From NCBI GenBank assembly GCA_012521895.1, contig JAAYLK010000036.1, positions 1-41,506 of the forward strand: DNA of 41,506 nucleotides, written 5' to 3'. The notes below the pieces were generated by a model, which was given only the letters and a program-made list of their open reading frames with translations, was not told the origin of the DNA and ran no database searches. The position numbers were made by a program, and so were the translations under genes. This DNA is from Clostridiales bacterium. GTDB taxonomy: Bacteria; Bacillota; Clostridia; Christensenellales; Aristaeellaceae. The first letter of the stretch is position 1; the number at the start of each line of letters is the position of its first letter. Of the stretch, positions 17,406 to 26,563 are shown piece by piece.

Positions 17406-18251
17406 ATGTTTTACAAAGCAATCCAGCCCGGCGCCATCGGCCATTCCGTCCAGTTTTTAAACGCGGCGGCGGTCTGCAAAGAGATTGGCTATGAAGGCTA
17501 TTGGTTTGACGCCGGCCAGGACTTCAAGGCGGACCTGTCGCAAACCAAGGACCTGTTGGCGCAAACGGGCTTGAAGGCCGCGGGCTTTGGCCTGCCCCTT
17601 GACTTCCGAAGGGACCTGGCCGCCTTTGAAGAGGGGCTGCTGAACCTGCCCGTCAAAGCGCGCTACGCGAGGGAGCTGGGCATCACCGGCTGCGCCACCT
17701 GGATCCTGCCCTTCCATGATACGCTTGATTTTGAGGAGAACTACGCCTTGCACAAGGAGCGGTTGCGCCTGGTGTGCGAGGTGCTGCAGGACGAGGGCAT
17801 CCGCCTGGGGCTGGAGTTTGTGGCCCCTGAAACCATGCGAAAAGGCAAAGCGCACCCCTTTATCCACACCCTGGGCGGCATTTTGAACCTCTGTGATGAC
17901 ATCGACGTCAACAGCTGCGGCGTGCTGCTGGATGCCTACCACTGGCACCTGGCCGGGCAGACCCTTGAGGACTTCTCAAGGCTGATGGGCCAGGATGTGG
18001 TCTGCGCCCATGTGATGGACGCGCCGGCCGGCGTTCCGGATGAGGACCAGCTGGACAACGTGCGCTGCCTGCCCGGCGCCACCGGGGTGCTGAACCTGGC
18101 GGAGTTCTTTGCCGGCCTGTCTTCCCTTGCGTATGACGGCCCGGTGGTGGTGGAGCCCTTTGAGCCGCGCCTGGCCAGGCTGCCGTTTAAAGAGGCCGCG
18201 CGCGAGGTGATGGGCGCCCTTGAAAAGGTTTGGCCAAAAGCATCCAACTGA
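17406..18251 (+). CDS. Sugar phosphate isomerase/epimerase-like TIM barrel
   Basis: The 281-residue protein matches the xylose-isomerase-like/AP endonuclease 2 TIM-barrel family that includes inosose dehydratases and sugar isomerases. Probable metal-site residues sit at strand ends: E in LGLEFVAPE, D/H in LLDAYHWHLAG, H in CAHVMDA and E in VVVEPFEP. AAGGAGG six bases before the ATG fixes the start; an upstream in-frame start at 17361 lacks one. No sugar operon surrounds it, so the substrate cannot be inferred. It stands alone between the DUF4342 gene (divergent) and enolase. Confidence 0.8.
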   Translation: MFYKAIQPGAIGHSVQFLNAAAVCKEIGYEGYWFDAGQDFKADLSQTKDLLAQTGLKAAGFGLPLDFRRDLAAFEEGLLNLPVKARYARELGITGCATWILPFHDTLDFEENYALHKERLRLVCEVLQDEGIRLGLEFVAPETMRKGKAHPFIHTLGGILNLCDDIDVNSCGVLLDAYHWHLAGQTLEDFSRLMGQDVVCAHVMDAPAGVPDEDQLDNVRCLPGATGVLNLAEFFAGLSSLAYDGPVVVEPFEPRLARLPFKEAAREVMGALEKVWPKASN

Positions 18252-18365
18252 TTTGATTCTTGTATTATCCGGTTGCCGCATACAACAGGAATTTGCCCTC
18301 AACATGGCAAGGGTGGCATGATTCGTCCCACCATAATTTACAAATTTGCCTTGCGCGGGGTGTAA

Positions 18366-19742
<1,377 letters not shown>

Positions 19743-19792
19743 TTCCAATCTTTCTTGCATCGTCGCACCGGGCCTTTTGTCGCTCTGCTGTG

Positions 19793-19903
19793 TCAGTCAA
19801 CCTCAACGTAGCTTAGGCTACGCCACCGGTTTCCTTCCTTGCAGAACAACAAAATCCCTCGCCGCTTTGGATGCAAAAGTTTCGCATCAGTATAATTGAC
19901 TGA
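19793..19903. repeat. Inverted-repeat-bounded intergenic element
   Basis: TCAGTCAA (19793-19800) and TTGACTGA (19896-19903) are perfect 8-bp inverted repeats bounding 111 bases. Just inside the left end, CGTAGC-TTAG-GCTACG forms a 6-bp hairpin. This looks like a small non-autonomous or REP-like element, but only one copy is in the window, so repetition is not shown. Confidence 0.45.
19867..19896 (+). promoter_or_regulatory. Promoter-like sequence inside the inverted-repeat element
   Basis: TTGGAT (19867-19872) and a perfect TATAAT (19891-19896) are separated by 18 bases. The only thing directly downstream is a terminator hairpin starting about 18 bases later, so any transcript would be about 40 bases long unless the terminator is read through. 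Confidence 0.45.
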
Positions 19904-19913
19904 AAACAAGCTT

Positions 19914-19942
19914 AAAGGGACGCTAGCCCGGCGTCCCTTTTG
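19914..19942 (+). terminator. Strong hairpin terminator between eno and the mannosidase gene
   Basis: A 10-bp stem (AAAGGGACGC / GCGTCCCTTT, 19914-19923 and 19931-19940) has a 7-base loop and ends in TTTT. It probably ends eno readthrough, or transcripts from the promoter-like site just upstream. Confidence 0.8.
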
Positions 19943-19976
19943 CGTGTGCGCCTGGCAGAAGACGGCTGTGTTCCGC

Positions 19977-20005
19977 TTGCACAGCCCCTGTGCCCATGCT
20001 ATCAT
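19977..20005 (+). promoter_or_regulatory. Promoter of the alpha-mannosidase gene
   Basis: TTGCAC (19977-19982) and TATCAT (20000-20005) are separated by 17 bases, with TGC before the -10 giving an extended form. It lies about 68 bases before the ATG and after the terminator. Confidence 0.7.
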
Positions 20006-20072
20006 TTGCAAAGTGAAATGAAAGGTGCCAAGGCGCAGCCTTGCATGCCAAAATACTGCACGGAGGGCAACC

Positions 20073-23000
20073 ATGAAACACATGCACTCGGAATGGCGCA
20101 GCCGGCTGGACCACTGGGTCAACACCTTAAAGCAGGATGTCTACCAGCCCATCCAGGAATTTTCCTTTGAAGGCTACCACACGATGGACCACCTCACCCT
20201 GGAGGAAGCCAAAAAGGGCAGCTACACGCCCATGCCCAACGGCACCAAATGGGGCAAGACTTACGAATACTGCTGGCTGCGCGACAGCGTCAAGATTCCC
20301 AAGAGCCTGGCGGGCAAACGCATCGTGATCAACGTGCCCACCGGCGGGGAGGCGGCCATCTTTGTCAACGGCCAGCCCTTTGGCACCTACCGCTCCAACT
20401 GGGTGCAGGTGCCCCTGCACTACCTGGAGGACAACTTCCTCACTATCTCGGCCAAAGCCGGGGAAGTGTTTGAGGTCTACCTGGAGGCCTATGCCGGCCA
20501 CTGGATAGGGGAGAGCCGCCTGGGCGGCTGCGCCACCGGCCCCGTGCTGCCCGGCGCCTATTTGGACCCCTATACCGAGGGCCAGCGCGCCACCATTGGC
20601 AAGTGTTCCTGGGGCGTGTGGAATGAGGACGCCTTCCAGCTGCTGACGGATGTGGAGATGCTGATGCAGCTGCTGGAGCAGGTCAACCCGGAAAGCCTGC
20701 GCGCGGACAAGATCGCCACGGCGCTGGAGCAATTCACCCTGGCGGTGGATTATGAGCAGGACGCTGACATGCGCGCCGCGGATTACCGCAAGGCGCGCCA
20801 GCTATTAAAACCCGTGCTCTCCGCCAAAAACGGCAGCACCGTGCCGGTGTTCTACGCCGTTGGCAACGCCCATCTGGACCTGGCCTGGCTGTGGCCCAAG
20901 CAGGAGACCCACCGCAAGACCGCGCGCACCTATGCCGCCCAGCTGCGGCTGCTGGAACAATATCCCGATTATGTCTTCATCCACAGCCAGCCCGCCGCCT
21001 ATGAGATGTGCCAGAAGCACTACCCCAAGCTGTTTGAGAAGATCAAGCAGGCGGTGAAGGAGGGACGCTGGATCGCCGACGGCGCGATGTATGTGGAGCC
21101 GGACACCAACATGACCTCCGGCGAGTCCTTGATTCGCCAACTGGTCTACGGCAAGCGCTATTACAAGGAAGTGTTTGATGTGGATAGCGAATTGCTGTGG
21201 CTGCCGGACACCTTTGGCTATTCCGCGGCGCTGCCGCAAATCCTGAAGGGCTGCGGTGTAAAGCACCTGGTGACCCAGAAAATCTTCTGGTCCTACAACG
21301 AGGGCGAGCAGTTTCCCTACCACTACTTCACCTGGGAGGGCGCGGACGGCTCAAAGGTTGACTCCTTCCTGCCCACCAGCTATACCTACCGCACCGACCC
21401 CAAGGAAATCGCCGAGGTCTGGAAAAACCGCGTGCAAAAGCGCGGCCTGGACGCCTTCCTGCTGCCCTACGGCTATGGCGATGGCGGGGGCGGCCCCTGC
21501 CGCACGGCGATTGAACTGGTGCAGCGCGAGGGCAACCTGGAGGGCATGCCAAAGGTGATTCACGCCGGTCCCACCCAATTCTTTGAGGACATGGAGAAAA
21601 AGGGCGGCCCGCAGAACACTTATACGGGCGAGCTCTACTTCACCGCCCACCGCGGCGTGTACACCACCCAGGCCCACATCAAAAAGGGCAACCGCAAGGG
21701 CGAGCTGGCCCTGCGCGAAATGGAGTTCGTGTCCGCCCTGGCCATGCAAAAAGGCTACAGCTTCCCTTATGAGGATGTGCAGAAGACCTGGAAATTGCTC
21801 CTGCTCAACCAATTCCACGACATCCTGCCCGGCTCCTCCATTGGCCAGGTGAACGTGGAAGCGGGGGTGGACTACGAGCAGATTCTTGCGGAAGCCAATG
21901 CGGTTATAAAGGACGCGCAAAAGCAGTTCATCAAGGGCAAGAAGGGCGCCACCGTCATCAACTCCCTCTCCTTCCCGCGGGAAACCATAGTGCTGTTGCC
22001 TGACAGCTTCACAGAAGGCGCGATCACCGCGGACGGCGAGGCCGTGCCCACCTACAAGACCGAGCAGGGCCTGCTGGCCCATGTGCCCCTGCCCGCCATG
22101 GGCACCCTCAGCCTGCTGCCCGGGAAGGAGCAACCACGCTTCAAGGCGGTTTCCGCCAAGGTGTCCAAGTCCGGCGCCAGCCTGGAAAACGAGCTGGTGC
22201 GCGTCAAGCTGAACGCCCGGGGCGAGGTCACCTCCTTCATTGACAAGGAGTCCGGCCGCGAGTTTGCCGCGGGCGCCATGAACCGCCTGCTGATGTACAA
22301 GGATGTGCCCCGCCTGTTTGACGCCTGGGACATCGACTCCCACTACGAGGTGCAGCCGGTGGAGATCAACGAGCCGGTCAGCCTGACGCTGGTGGAAGCC
22401 GGCGGCCTGCGCGGCGTCATCCGCCTGGAGCGCAAATTGCTCAACTCCACTTTCTCCCAGGACATTGTGCTGGGCTACGGCAGCCGCCGATTGGACTTTG
22501 TCACCACCGTGCAATGGGACGAGCTGCACCGCCTGCTCAAGGTCTCCTTCCCGGTGGACGTCCAGGCCACCGAGGGGCTGAATGAAATCCAGTACGGCTA
22601 CATGAAGCGGCCCACCCACCGCTCCAGGGCCTATGACAAGGACCGCTTTGAGGTCTGCAACCAGCGCTGGTCCGCCCTGATGGACCAAAGCCACGGCGCC
22701 GCGGTGCTCAACGACTGCAAGTACGGCATCAGCATGCACGGCAACGACCTGCGCCTGACCCTGCTGCGCGCGGCCACCTGCCCGGAACTAAAGACCGACC
22801 AGGGCGAGCACACCTTCACCTACTCCTTCACCGCCTGGGACGGCCCCTTCCTGCATGCCCCGGTGGTGCGGGAGGCCTATGCCCTCAACGTGCCCGCCCG
22901 CGTTGTCCCCGGCCAAACCGAGGACTTTGGCGCCTTCGTGCTGGATGAGGACAATGTGTTCATCGACGCCGTCAAGCCCGCAGAGGACCGCTCAGGCGAC

Positions 23001-23189
23001 CTCATCCTGCGCCTGTACGAGGCCAAGAAGGCGGACACCGAATGCACCCTGGCCATCAACCTGCCGGTGAAATCTGTCCAGCTGTGCGACATGCTGGAGA
23101 ACCCCGTGGAGCAGCTGCCCCTGGAAGACGGCTGTGTCCGGCTGCGCTTTGGCACCTTTGAGGTCAAGACCCTGCGGCTGACATTCTAA
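20073..23189 (+). CDS. GH38 alpha-mannosidase
   Basis: The 1038-residue protein is a full-length glycoside hydrolase family 38 enzyme that removes alpha-linked mannose. The zinc and catalytic motifs are intact: NAHLDLAWLW (H267, D269), the nucleophile D379 in WLPDTFGYS, and H582 in NQFHDILPGSS. An N-terminal beta domain (about 1-250) precedes the catalytic barrel, and the C-terminal beta-sandwich region runs to the end. No signal peptide is seen, so it acts in the cytoplasm on imported mannosides or on host-glycan fragments. GGAGGG before ATG 20073 fixes the start. The next gene, an oxidoreductase, may use the product or a derivative. Confidence 0.94.
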   Translation: MKHMHSEWRSRLDHWVNTLKQDVYQPIQEFSFEGYHTMDHLTLEEAKKGSYTPMPNGTKWGKTYEYCWLRDSVKIPKSLAGKRIVINVPTGGEAAIFVNGQPFGTYRSNWVQVPLHYLEDNFLTISAKAGEVFEVYLEAYAGHWIGESRLGGCATGPVLPGAYLDPYTEGQRATIGKCSWGVWNEDAFQLLTDVEMLMQLLEQVNPESLRADKIATALEQFTLAVDYEQDADMRAADYRKARQLLKPVLSAKNGSTVPVFYAVGNAHLDLAWLWPKQETHRKTARTYAAQLRLLEQYPDYVFIHSQPAAYEMCQKHYPKLFEKIKQAVKEGRWIADGAMYVEPDTNMTSGESLIRQLVYGKRYYKEVFDVDSELLWLPDTFGYSAALPQILKGCGVKHLVTQKIFWSYNEGEQFPYHYFTWEGADGSKVDSFLPTSYTYRTDPKEIAEVWKNRVQKRGLDAFLLPYGYGDGGGGPCRTAIELVQREGNLEGMPKVIHAGPTQFFEDMEKKGGPQNTYTGELYFTAHRGVYTTQAHIKKGNRKGELALREMEFVSALAMQKGYSFPYEDVQKTWKLLLLNQFHDILPGSSIGQVNVEAGVDYEQILAEANAVIKDAQKQFIKGKKGATVINSLSFPRETIVLLPDSFTEGAITADGEAVPTYKTEQGLLAHVPLPAMGTLSLLPGKEQPRFKAVSAKVSKSGASLENELVRVKLNARGEVTSFIDKESGREFAAGAMNRLLMYKDVPRLFDAWDIDSHYEVQPVEINEPVSLTLVEAGGLRGVIRLERKLLNSTFSQDIVLGYGSRRLDFVTTVQWDELHRLLKVSFPVDVQATEGLNEIQYGYMKRPTHRSRAYDKDRFEVCNQRWSALMDQSHGAAVLNDCKYGISMHGNDLRLTLLRAATCPELKTDQGEHTFTYSFTAWDGPFLHAPVVREAYALNVPARVVPGQTEDFGAFVLDEDNVFIDAVKPAEDRSGDLILRLYEAKKADTECTLAINLPVKSVQLCDMLENPVEQLPLEDGCVRLRFGTFEVKTLRLTF

Positions 23190-23201
23190 GTTTATTTAAA
23201 A

Positions 23202-23230
23202 ACTGATGGGCCATTGACTGGCCCATCAGT
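23202..23230. terminator. 11-bp hairpin between the mannosidase and oxidoreductase genes
   Basis: ACTGATGGGCC / GGCCCATCAGT (23202-23212 and 23220-23230) form a perfect stem with a 7-base loop. The plus-strand exit is GCATTC with no T-run, while the minus-strand exit is TTTTTAAATAAAC. As a plus-strand terminator it is incomplete, so it may instead be an RNA-stabilising or pausing structure inside an operon. Confidence 0.5.
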
Positions 23231-23264
23231 GCATTCATCCAATTGTGTGATGGAGGAAACCGCT

Positions 23265-24254
23265 ATGAAAGAGATTGTGTTTGGCATGATTGGCGCGGGC
23301 AGCGTCACCGAGAAAAAGAGCGCGCCGGCGCTTTCCAAGGTGCCCGGCTCTCGCTTAAAGCGCGTGATGCGGCGCGACGCGGCCAAGCTCACGGACTACG
23401 CCAAACGCCATGGCATCGCGCAGTTCTCCACCGATTACATGGACATCATGAACGATCCTGAAATCAACGCCGTCTACATCGCCACCCCGCCTGACAGCCA
23501 TGCCTTTTACACCCTGGAAGCCGCCAAGCACGGCAAGGCGGTGTATGTTGAGAAACCCATGGCGCGCACAGTGGCGGAAGCCAAAGCAATGGTAGAAGCC
23601 TGCCATCAGGCGGGCGTCCCTCTCTTTGTGGCCTACTACCGCTGCGCCCAGCCGCGTTTTCTGACCGCCAAAACCCTGATGGACCAGGGCGCCTTGGGGG
23701 AGATTCGCTCCTTCACCTACCGCTACGCCTGCCCCCCGCCCAAGGGCGACCCCAACCGTCCCTGGCTGCTGACAAAGGAACTGGCCGGCGGCGGGCTCAC
23801 CTATGACGTCGGCTCCCACATGCTGGACATCATCATCTTCCTGCTGGGTCAGCCTGTGGAGGTCATCGGCCGCAGTAATAACCAGACCGGGCTGCGCGAC
23901 ACCAACGACATGGCAAGCGCCCTGATGGTGTTTGAAAACGGCGTGCAGGGCAGCGTCCAGCTGTCCTTCAATGCCGCCACAAGCCATGACGAGCTGTGGC
24001 TTTCCGGCAGCAAGGGCAGCCTCAGCCTGTCCATCATGGGCTATGAGCCGCTCAAGTTTGAGCATGAGGGCCTGACGGAAGTGATTGACCTGCCCATGCC
24101 AGAACATGTGCAATTGCCCCTCATCACCCGCGTGGTCAGGACCCTGCAGGGCCTTGATGATCTGGACGCCAGCGGCCTGTCGCCGCTGCAGACCCAGGAA
24201 ATCCTGGAGGCGGTGGACAGCGGCCGCGCCTGGACTTTTCAAGGGCCAGCGTGA
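23265..24254 (+). CDS. Gfo/Idh/MocA family oxidoreductase
   Basis: The 329-residue NAD(P)-dependent sugar or inositol-type oxidoreductase has an N-terminal Rossmann fold (GMIGAGSVTEKKSAPAL), the family motif EKPMART around residue 95, and the C-terminal substrate domain with GGGLTYDVGSHMLDIIIF. GGAGG lies just before ATG 23265. Its stop codon overlaps the next gene's ATG by one base, so the TM2 gene is translationally linked. Placement after a GH38 mannosidase hints at a mannose-derived substrate, but that is an inference. Confidence 0.85.
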   Translation: MKEIVFGMIGAGSVTEKKSAPALSKVPGSRLKRVMRRDAAKLTDYAKRHGIAQFSTDYMDIMNDPEINAVYIATPPDSHAFYTLEAAKHGKAVYVEKPMARTVAEAKAMVEACHQAGVPLFVAYYRCAQPRFLTAKTLMDQGALGEIRSFTYRYACPPPKGDPNRPWLLTKELAGGGLTYDVGSHMLDIIIFLLGQPVEVIGRSNNQTGLRDTNDMASALMVFENGVQGSVQLSFNAATSHDELWLSGSKGSLSLSIMGYEPLKFEHEGLTEVIDLPMPEHVQLPLITRVVRTLQGLDDLDASGLSPLQTQEILEAVDSGRAWTFQGPA

Positions 24255-24607
24255 TGAAATGCCCCAACTGCGGCGCCAATGTGACAAAGGGCACCTGCGC
24301 TTACTGCGGCGCCTGGGACGCGCCTCAACCCACGCCGGAGCCACCGGCGCGGGAGCACCACCATCACTATTACTACCAGCCGGCTCCTGAGGCCCCGCGG
24401 CACTCCGTCAAGAACAGGTGGGTGGCCCTGCTGCTGTGCGTTTTTCTGGGCTATCTGGGCGCTCACCGTTTTTACGTAGGGAAGATCGGCACCGGCTTGC
24501 TCTACCTCTTCACAGGCGGGTTGTCCGGTATCGGCTGGATCATCGATGGCATTCTCATCCTGCTGGGCGAGTCCACCGACAAACAGGGCCGCAAGCTGAA
24601 ACAATAA
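24254..24607 (+). CDS. Zinc-ribbon/TM2 domain membrane protein
   Basis: The 117-residue protein starts with a two-CxxC zinc ribbon (CPNCGANVTKGTCAYCG). A Pro/His/Tyr-rich linker (HHHHYYY) follows, and then a TM2 domain with two membrane helices joined by the conserved LGYLGAHRFYVGKIGTG turn. TM2 proteins are small membrane proteins of mostly unknown role. A GTG at 24251 is an alternative start; ATG 24254 overlaps the oxidoreductase stop in TGATG form. A 13-bp hairpin terminator starts at its stop codon. Confidence 0.85.
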   Translation: MKCPNCGANVTKGTCAYCGAWDAPQPTPEPPAREHHHHYYYQPAPEAPRHSVKNRWVALLLCVFLGYLGAHRFYVGKIGTGLLYLFTGGLSGIGWIIDGILILLGESTDKQGRKLKQ

Positions 24608-24647
24608 ACAGGCAAGCAAGGATTACGCCCTGCTTGCCTGTTTCTTT
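24606..24647. terminator. Terminator between the TM2 and MerR genes
   Basis: A 13-bp perfect stem (24606-24618 and 24631-24643, core GGCAAGCA / TGCTTGCC) is followed by CTTTATT. The minus-strand exit is TTATTGTTT, so it may also end the convergent MerR transcript. Confidence 0.85.
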
Positions 24648-24661
24648 ATTCTTTGAAGTGT

Positions 24662-25414
24662 TTAGGGTTCGCAAAAGGCCGCCAGCACATCCCGCAGAGC
24701 CACCGCCCCGCCGGGCACGACATCCTCATAGTATTTGCTGAAACGCTCGTCATCCACATACATCTGCCCCAGGGCGGCGTGGGCCTGGGCGTTGTATTTT
24801 GTCCAGTAGCACATCAGCCAGTCCTTGTGCGCCTGGTACAGTTGGCGCGCGGTCTCGCCCGTGGAATTCTTTTCCGCCACCACCTGCTTGAGCAGGTCGT
24901 TTACCTGAAGGGCCAGCGCCAGGCTGCGCTCATGGTCCGCTTTGGACTGGCCCATCAGTTTGGCATTGCTCTCGTCAATGGCCTGGTCGCCGTATTTCTC
25001 ACGGATTTCCTTGCCATAGCGCTCCTCGTTTTGCCGGATTTGCTCCTTCTTGAAGCCCTCAAATTTTTCCTTGTCATTCATGGCCTTTCTTCCTTCCTCA
25101 TGCGCGATGGTCTTTTCCAGGGTGTTAATCAGCCGCTCCATCCGTGCGGCTTTTTCCTTCAGCTGTACCAGGTGGTTTTGCAGGGCGGCCTTGGAATCAA
25201 AGTCCTGCCGGTCAAGGATGCCTTTGATGTCCTGCAGCGGCAGGCCCAGCTCCCGGTAAAACAACAGGTGCTGCAAGCGCGCCACCTCCTGTTCCCCATA
25301 GGCGCGGTATCCGTTGCCAAGCCGCTGCGGCCGCAGCAGGCCCTTTTGCTCAAAATGCTGCAGGGCGCGGGTGCTTAGCCCGCACAGGTCCGCCATCTCC
25401 TTGATGCTGTACAT
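24662..25414 (-). CDS. MerR family regulator with TipAS ligand-binding domain
   Basis: The 250-residue protein has an N-terminal MerR winged helix (MYSIKEMADLCGLSTRALQH, then NGYRAYGEQEVARLQ), a coiled-coil dimer helix around 75-110, and a C-terminal TipAS-type helical domain (about 120-250). In known members the TipAS domain captures thiopeptides or other drugs. The start is the ATG with AAGGAGG upstream; the longer frame upstream runs through the promoter. Its own promoter has the 19-base spacer expected for MerR control. The divergent 2-hydroxyacid dehydrogenase may be a second target. Confidence 0.87.
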   Translation of the reverse strand: MYSIKEMADLCGLSTRALQHFEQKGLLRPQRLGNGYRAYGEQEVARLQHLLFYRELGLPLQDIKGILDRQDFDSKAALQNHLVQLKEKAARMERLINTLEKTIAHEEGRKAMNDKEKFEGFKKEQIRQNEERYGKEIREKYGDQAIDESNAKLMGQSKADHERSLALALQVNDLLKQVVAEKNSTGETARQLYQAHKDWLMCYWTKYNAQAHAALGQMYVDDERFSKYYEDVVPGGAVALRDVLAAFCEP

Positions 25415-25436
25415 TGCTTCCTGCCTCCTTGCTCGC

Positions 25437-25467
25437 ATCATAAACCATGACGCAAGGGAAAGGTCAA
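25437..25467 (-). promoter_or_regulatory. MerR-type promoter with 19-base spacer
   Basis: On the minus strand, TTGACC (25462-25467) and TATGAT (25437-25442) are separated by 19 bases, the over-long spacing that MerR-family activators correct by twisting DNA. ACC and GGT half-site ends lie symmetrically inside the spacer. This supports autoregulation of the MerR/TipAS gene. Confidence 0.75.
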
Positions 25468-25515
25468 GGCATTTTTTTTGCCATTCGTTTGTGACTGATT
25501 GTTCCCCGGGGGCTG

Positions 25516-25524
25516 TGGTATACT
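25516..25524 (+). promoter_or_regulatory. Extended -10 promoter of the dehydrogenase gene
   Basis: TGGTATACT is an extended -10 about 30 bases before ATG 25555. No good -35 is present; the region upstream is shared with the divergent MerR promoter. Confidence 0.5.
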
Positions 25525-25554
25525 TTGCGTACTGAAAAAAACGAGGTGAGTTGT

Positions 25555-26508
25555 ATGAACATCGTGATGCTGGAACCCCTGGATGTGCCCCGCGCCTACC
25601 TGGACGACCTGCTCGCACCCCTCATCAAACAGGGCCACCAGGTTGTAGCCTGCCATGAAGCGCTCACGGACGCGCAAAAGCAGGAGCGCGTCGCGGACGC
25701 GCAGGCTTTGATTATCGCCAATGGCAAACTGGGGGAAGAGCTGCTGTCCCACGCCAGGCAGCTGCAGTATATCTCCGTCGCTTTCACCGGCACTGACCAC
25801 CTGGACAAAAAAGCCTGTGAACGCAGGGGCATCAAGGTGTCCAACGCCAGCGGCTACTCCACCCTGGATGTGGCGGAGCTCACCATCGCGCTGACCATCT
25901 CCCTGCTGCGCAGCATCCTGCCCGCGGACGCGCGCGTGCGCGCCCAGCAGATCAAGGCCGGGCTGCCCGCCAACCGCCTGCACGGGAAGACCGTGGGCAT
26001 CATCGGAACCGGCGCCATCGGCCTGCGCGCGGCGGAGCTCTTCCGCGCCTTTGGCTGTGAGCTGCTGGCGACATCCCGCACCGAACATTCACAGGCCAAG
26101 GCGCTGGGGATGAAGTATGTGCCCCTTGACGTTCTGCTGCGGGAAAGCGACATCGTCAGCCTGCACACGCCCCTGACGGAGGAAACCAGGCACCTGATTG
26201 GCGAGGACCAGCTGGCCATGATGAAAAAGACCGCCGTGCTCATCAACTGCGCCCGGGGCGCCGTGGTGGACACCGCCGCCCTGGCCAAGGCCTTGAACGC
26301 GGGTGACATCGCCGGCGCGGCCTTTGACGTGTTTGAAAACGAGCCGCCGATCGCCGCGGACCACCCCCTGCTGCATGCCAGGAACGCCCTGCTGACCCCG
26401 CACATCGCCTTTTACACCAAGGAATCCATGAAGGACCGCGCGGTGGTGGCCATTGACAACGTCACCCAGTGGCTGGACGGCAAGCACGTGCGCCCGGTCG
26501 CGCTGTAA
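25555..26508 (+). CDS. D-isomer-specific 2-hydroxyacid dehydrogenase
   Basis: The 317-residue NAD-dependent enzyme interconverts a 2-keto acid and a D-2-hydroxy acid. The Rossmann motif is GIIGTGAIG (about residue 147 on), and the catalytic triad is visible as Arg in NCARGAVVD, Glu in FDVFENEP and His in LTPHIAFYT. Length and layout fit the family, but the exact substrate (lactate, phosphoglycerate, glycerate or another) cannot be told. ATG 25555 follows GAGGTGAG at normal spacing. It is divergent from the MerR gene and ends at a strong hairpin terminator. Confidence 0.88.
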   Translation: MNIVMLEPLDVPRAYLDDLLAPLIKQGHQVVACHEALTDAQKQERVADAQALIIANGKLGEELLSHARQLQYISVAFTGTDHLDKKACERRGIKVSNASGYSTLDVAELTIALTISLLRSILPADARVRAQQIKAGLPANRLHGKTVGIIGTGAIGLRAAELFRAFGCELLATSRTEHSQAKALGMKYVPLDVLLRESDIVSLHTPLTEETRHLIGEDQLAMMKKTAVLINCARGAVVDTAALAKALNAGDIAGAAFDVFENEPPIAADHPLLHARNALLTPHIAFYTKESMKDRAVVAIDNVTQWLDGKHVRPVAL

Positions 26509-26523
26509 ACCAATAAAAGATAG

Positions 26524-26549
26524 AAGCCGGTCAACGTGACCGGCTTTTT
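26524..26549. terminator. Terminator between the dehydrogenase and URO-D-fold genes
   Basis: A 10-bp stem (AAGCCGGTCA / TGACCGGCTT) with a 3-base loop is followed by TTT. The minus-strand exit is T-rich too, so it likely serves both convergent genes. Confidence 0.85.
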
Positions 26550-26563
26550 ACTTGTGTTGATGA

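Noticed and set aside
19793-20125. 110-codon minus-strand open frame covering the inverted-repeat element
   Set aside because: It has no ribosome binding site, spans a promoter and a terminator hairpin, and overlaps the mannosidase start on the other strand.
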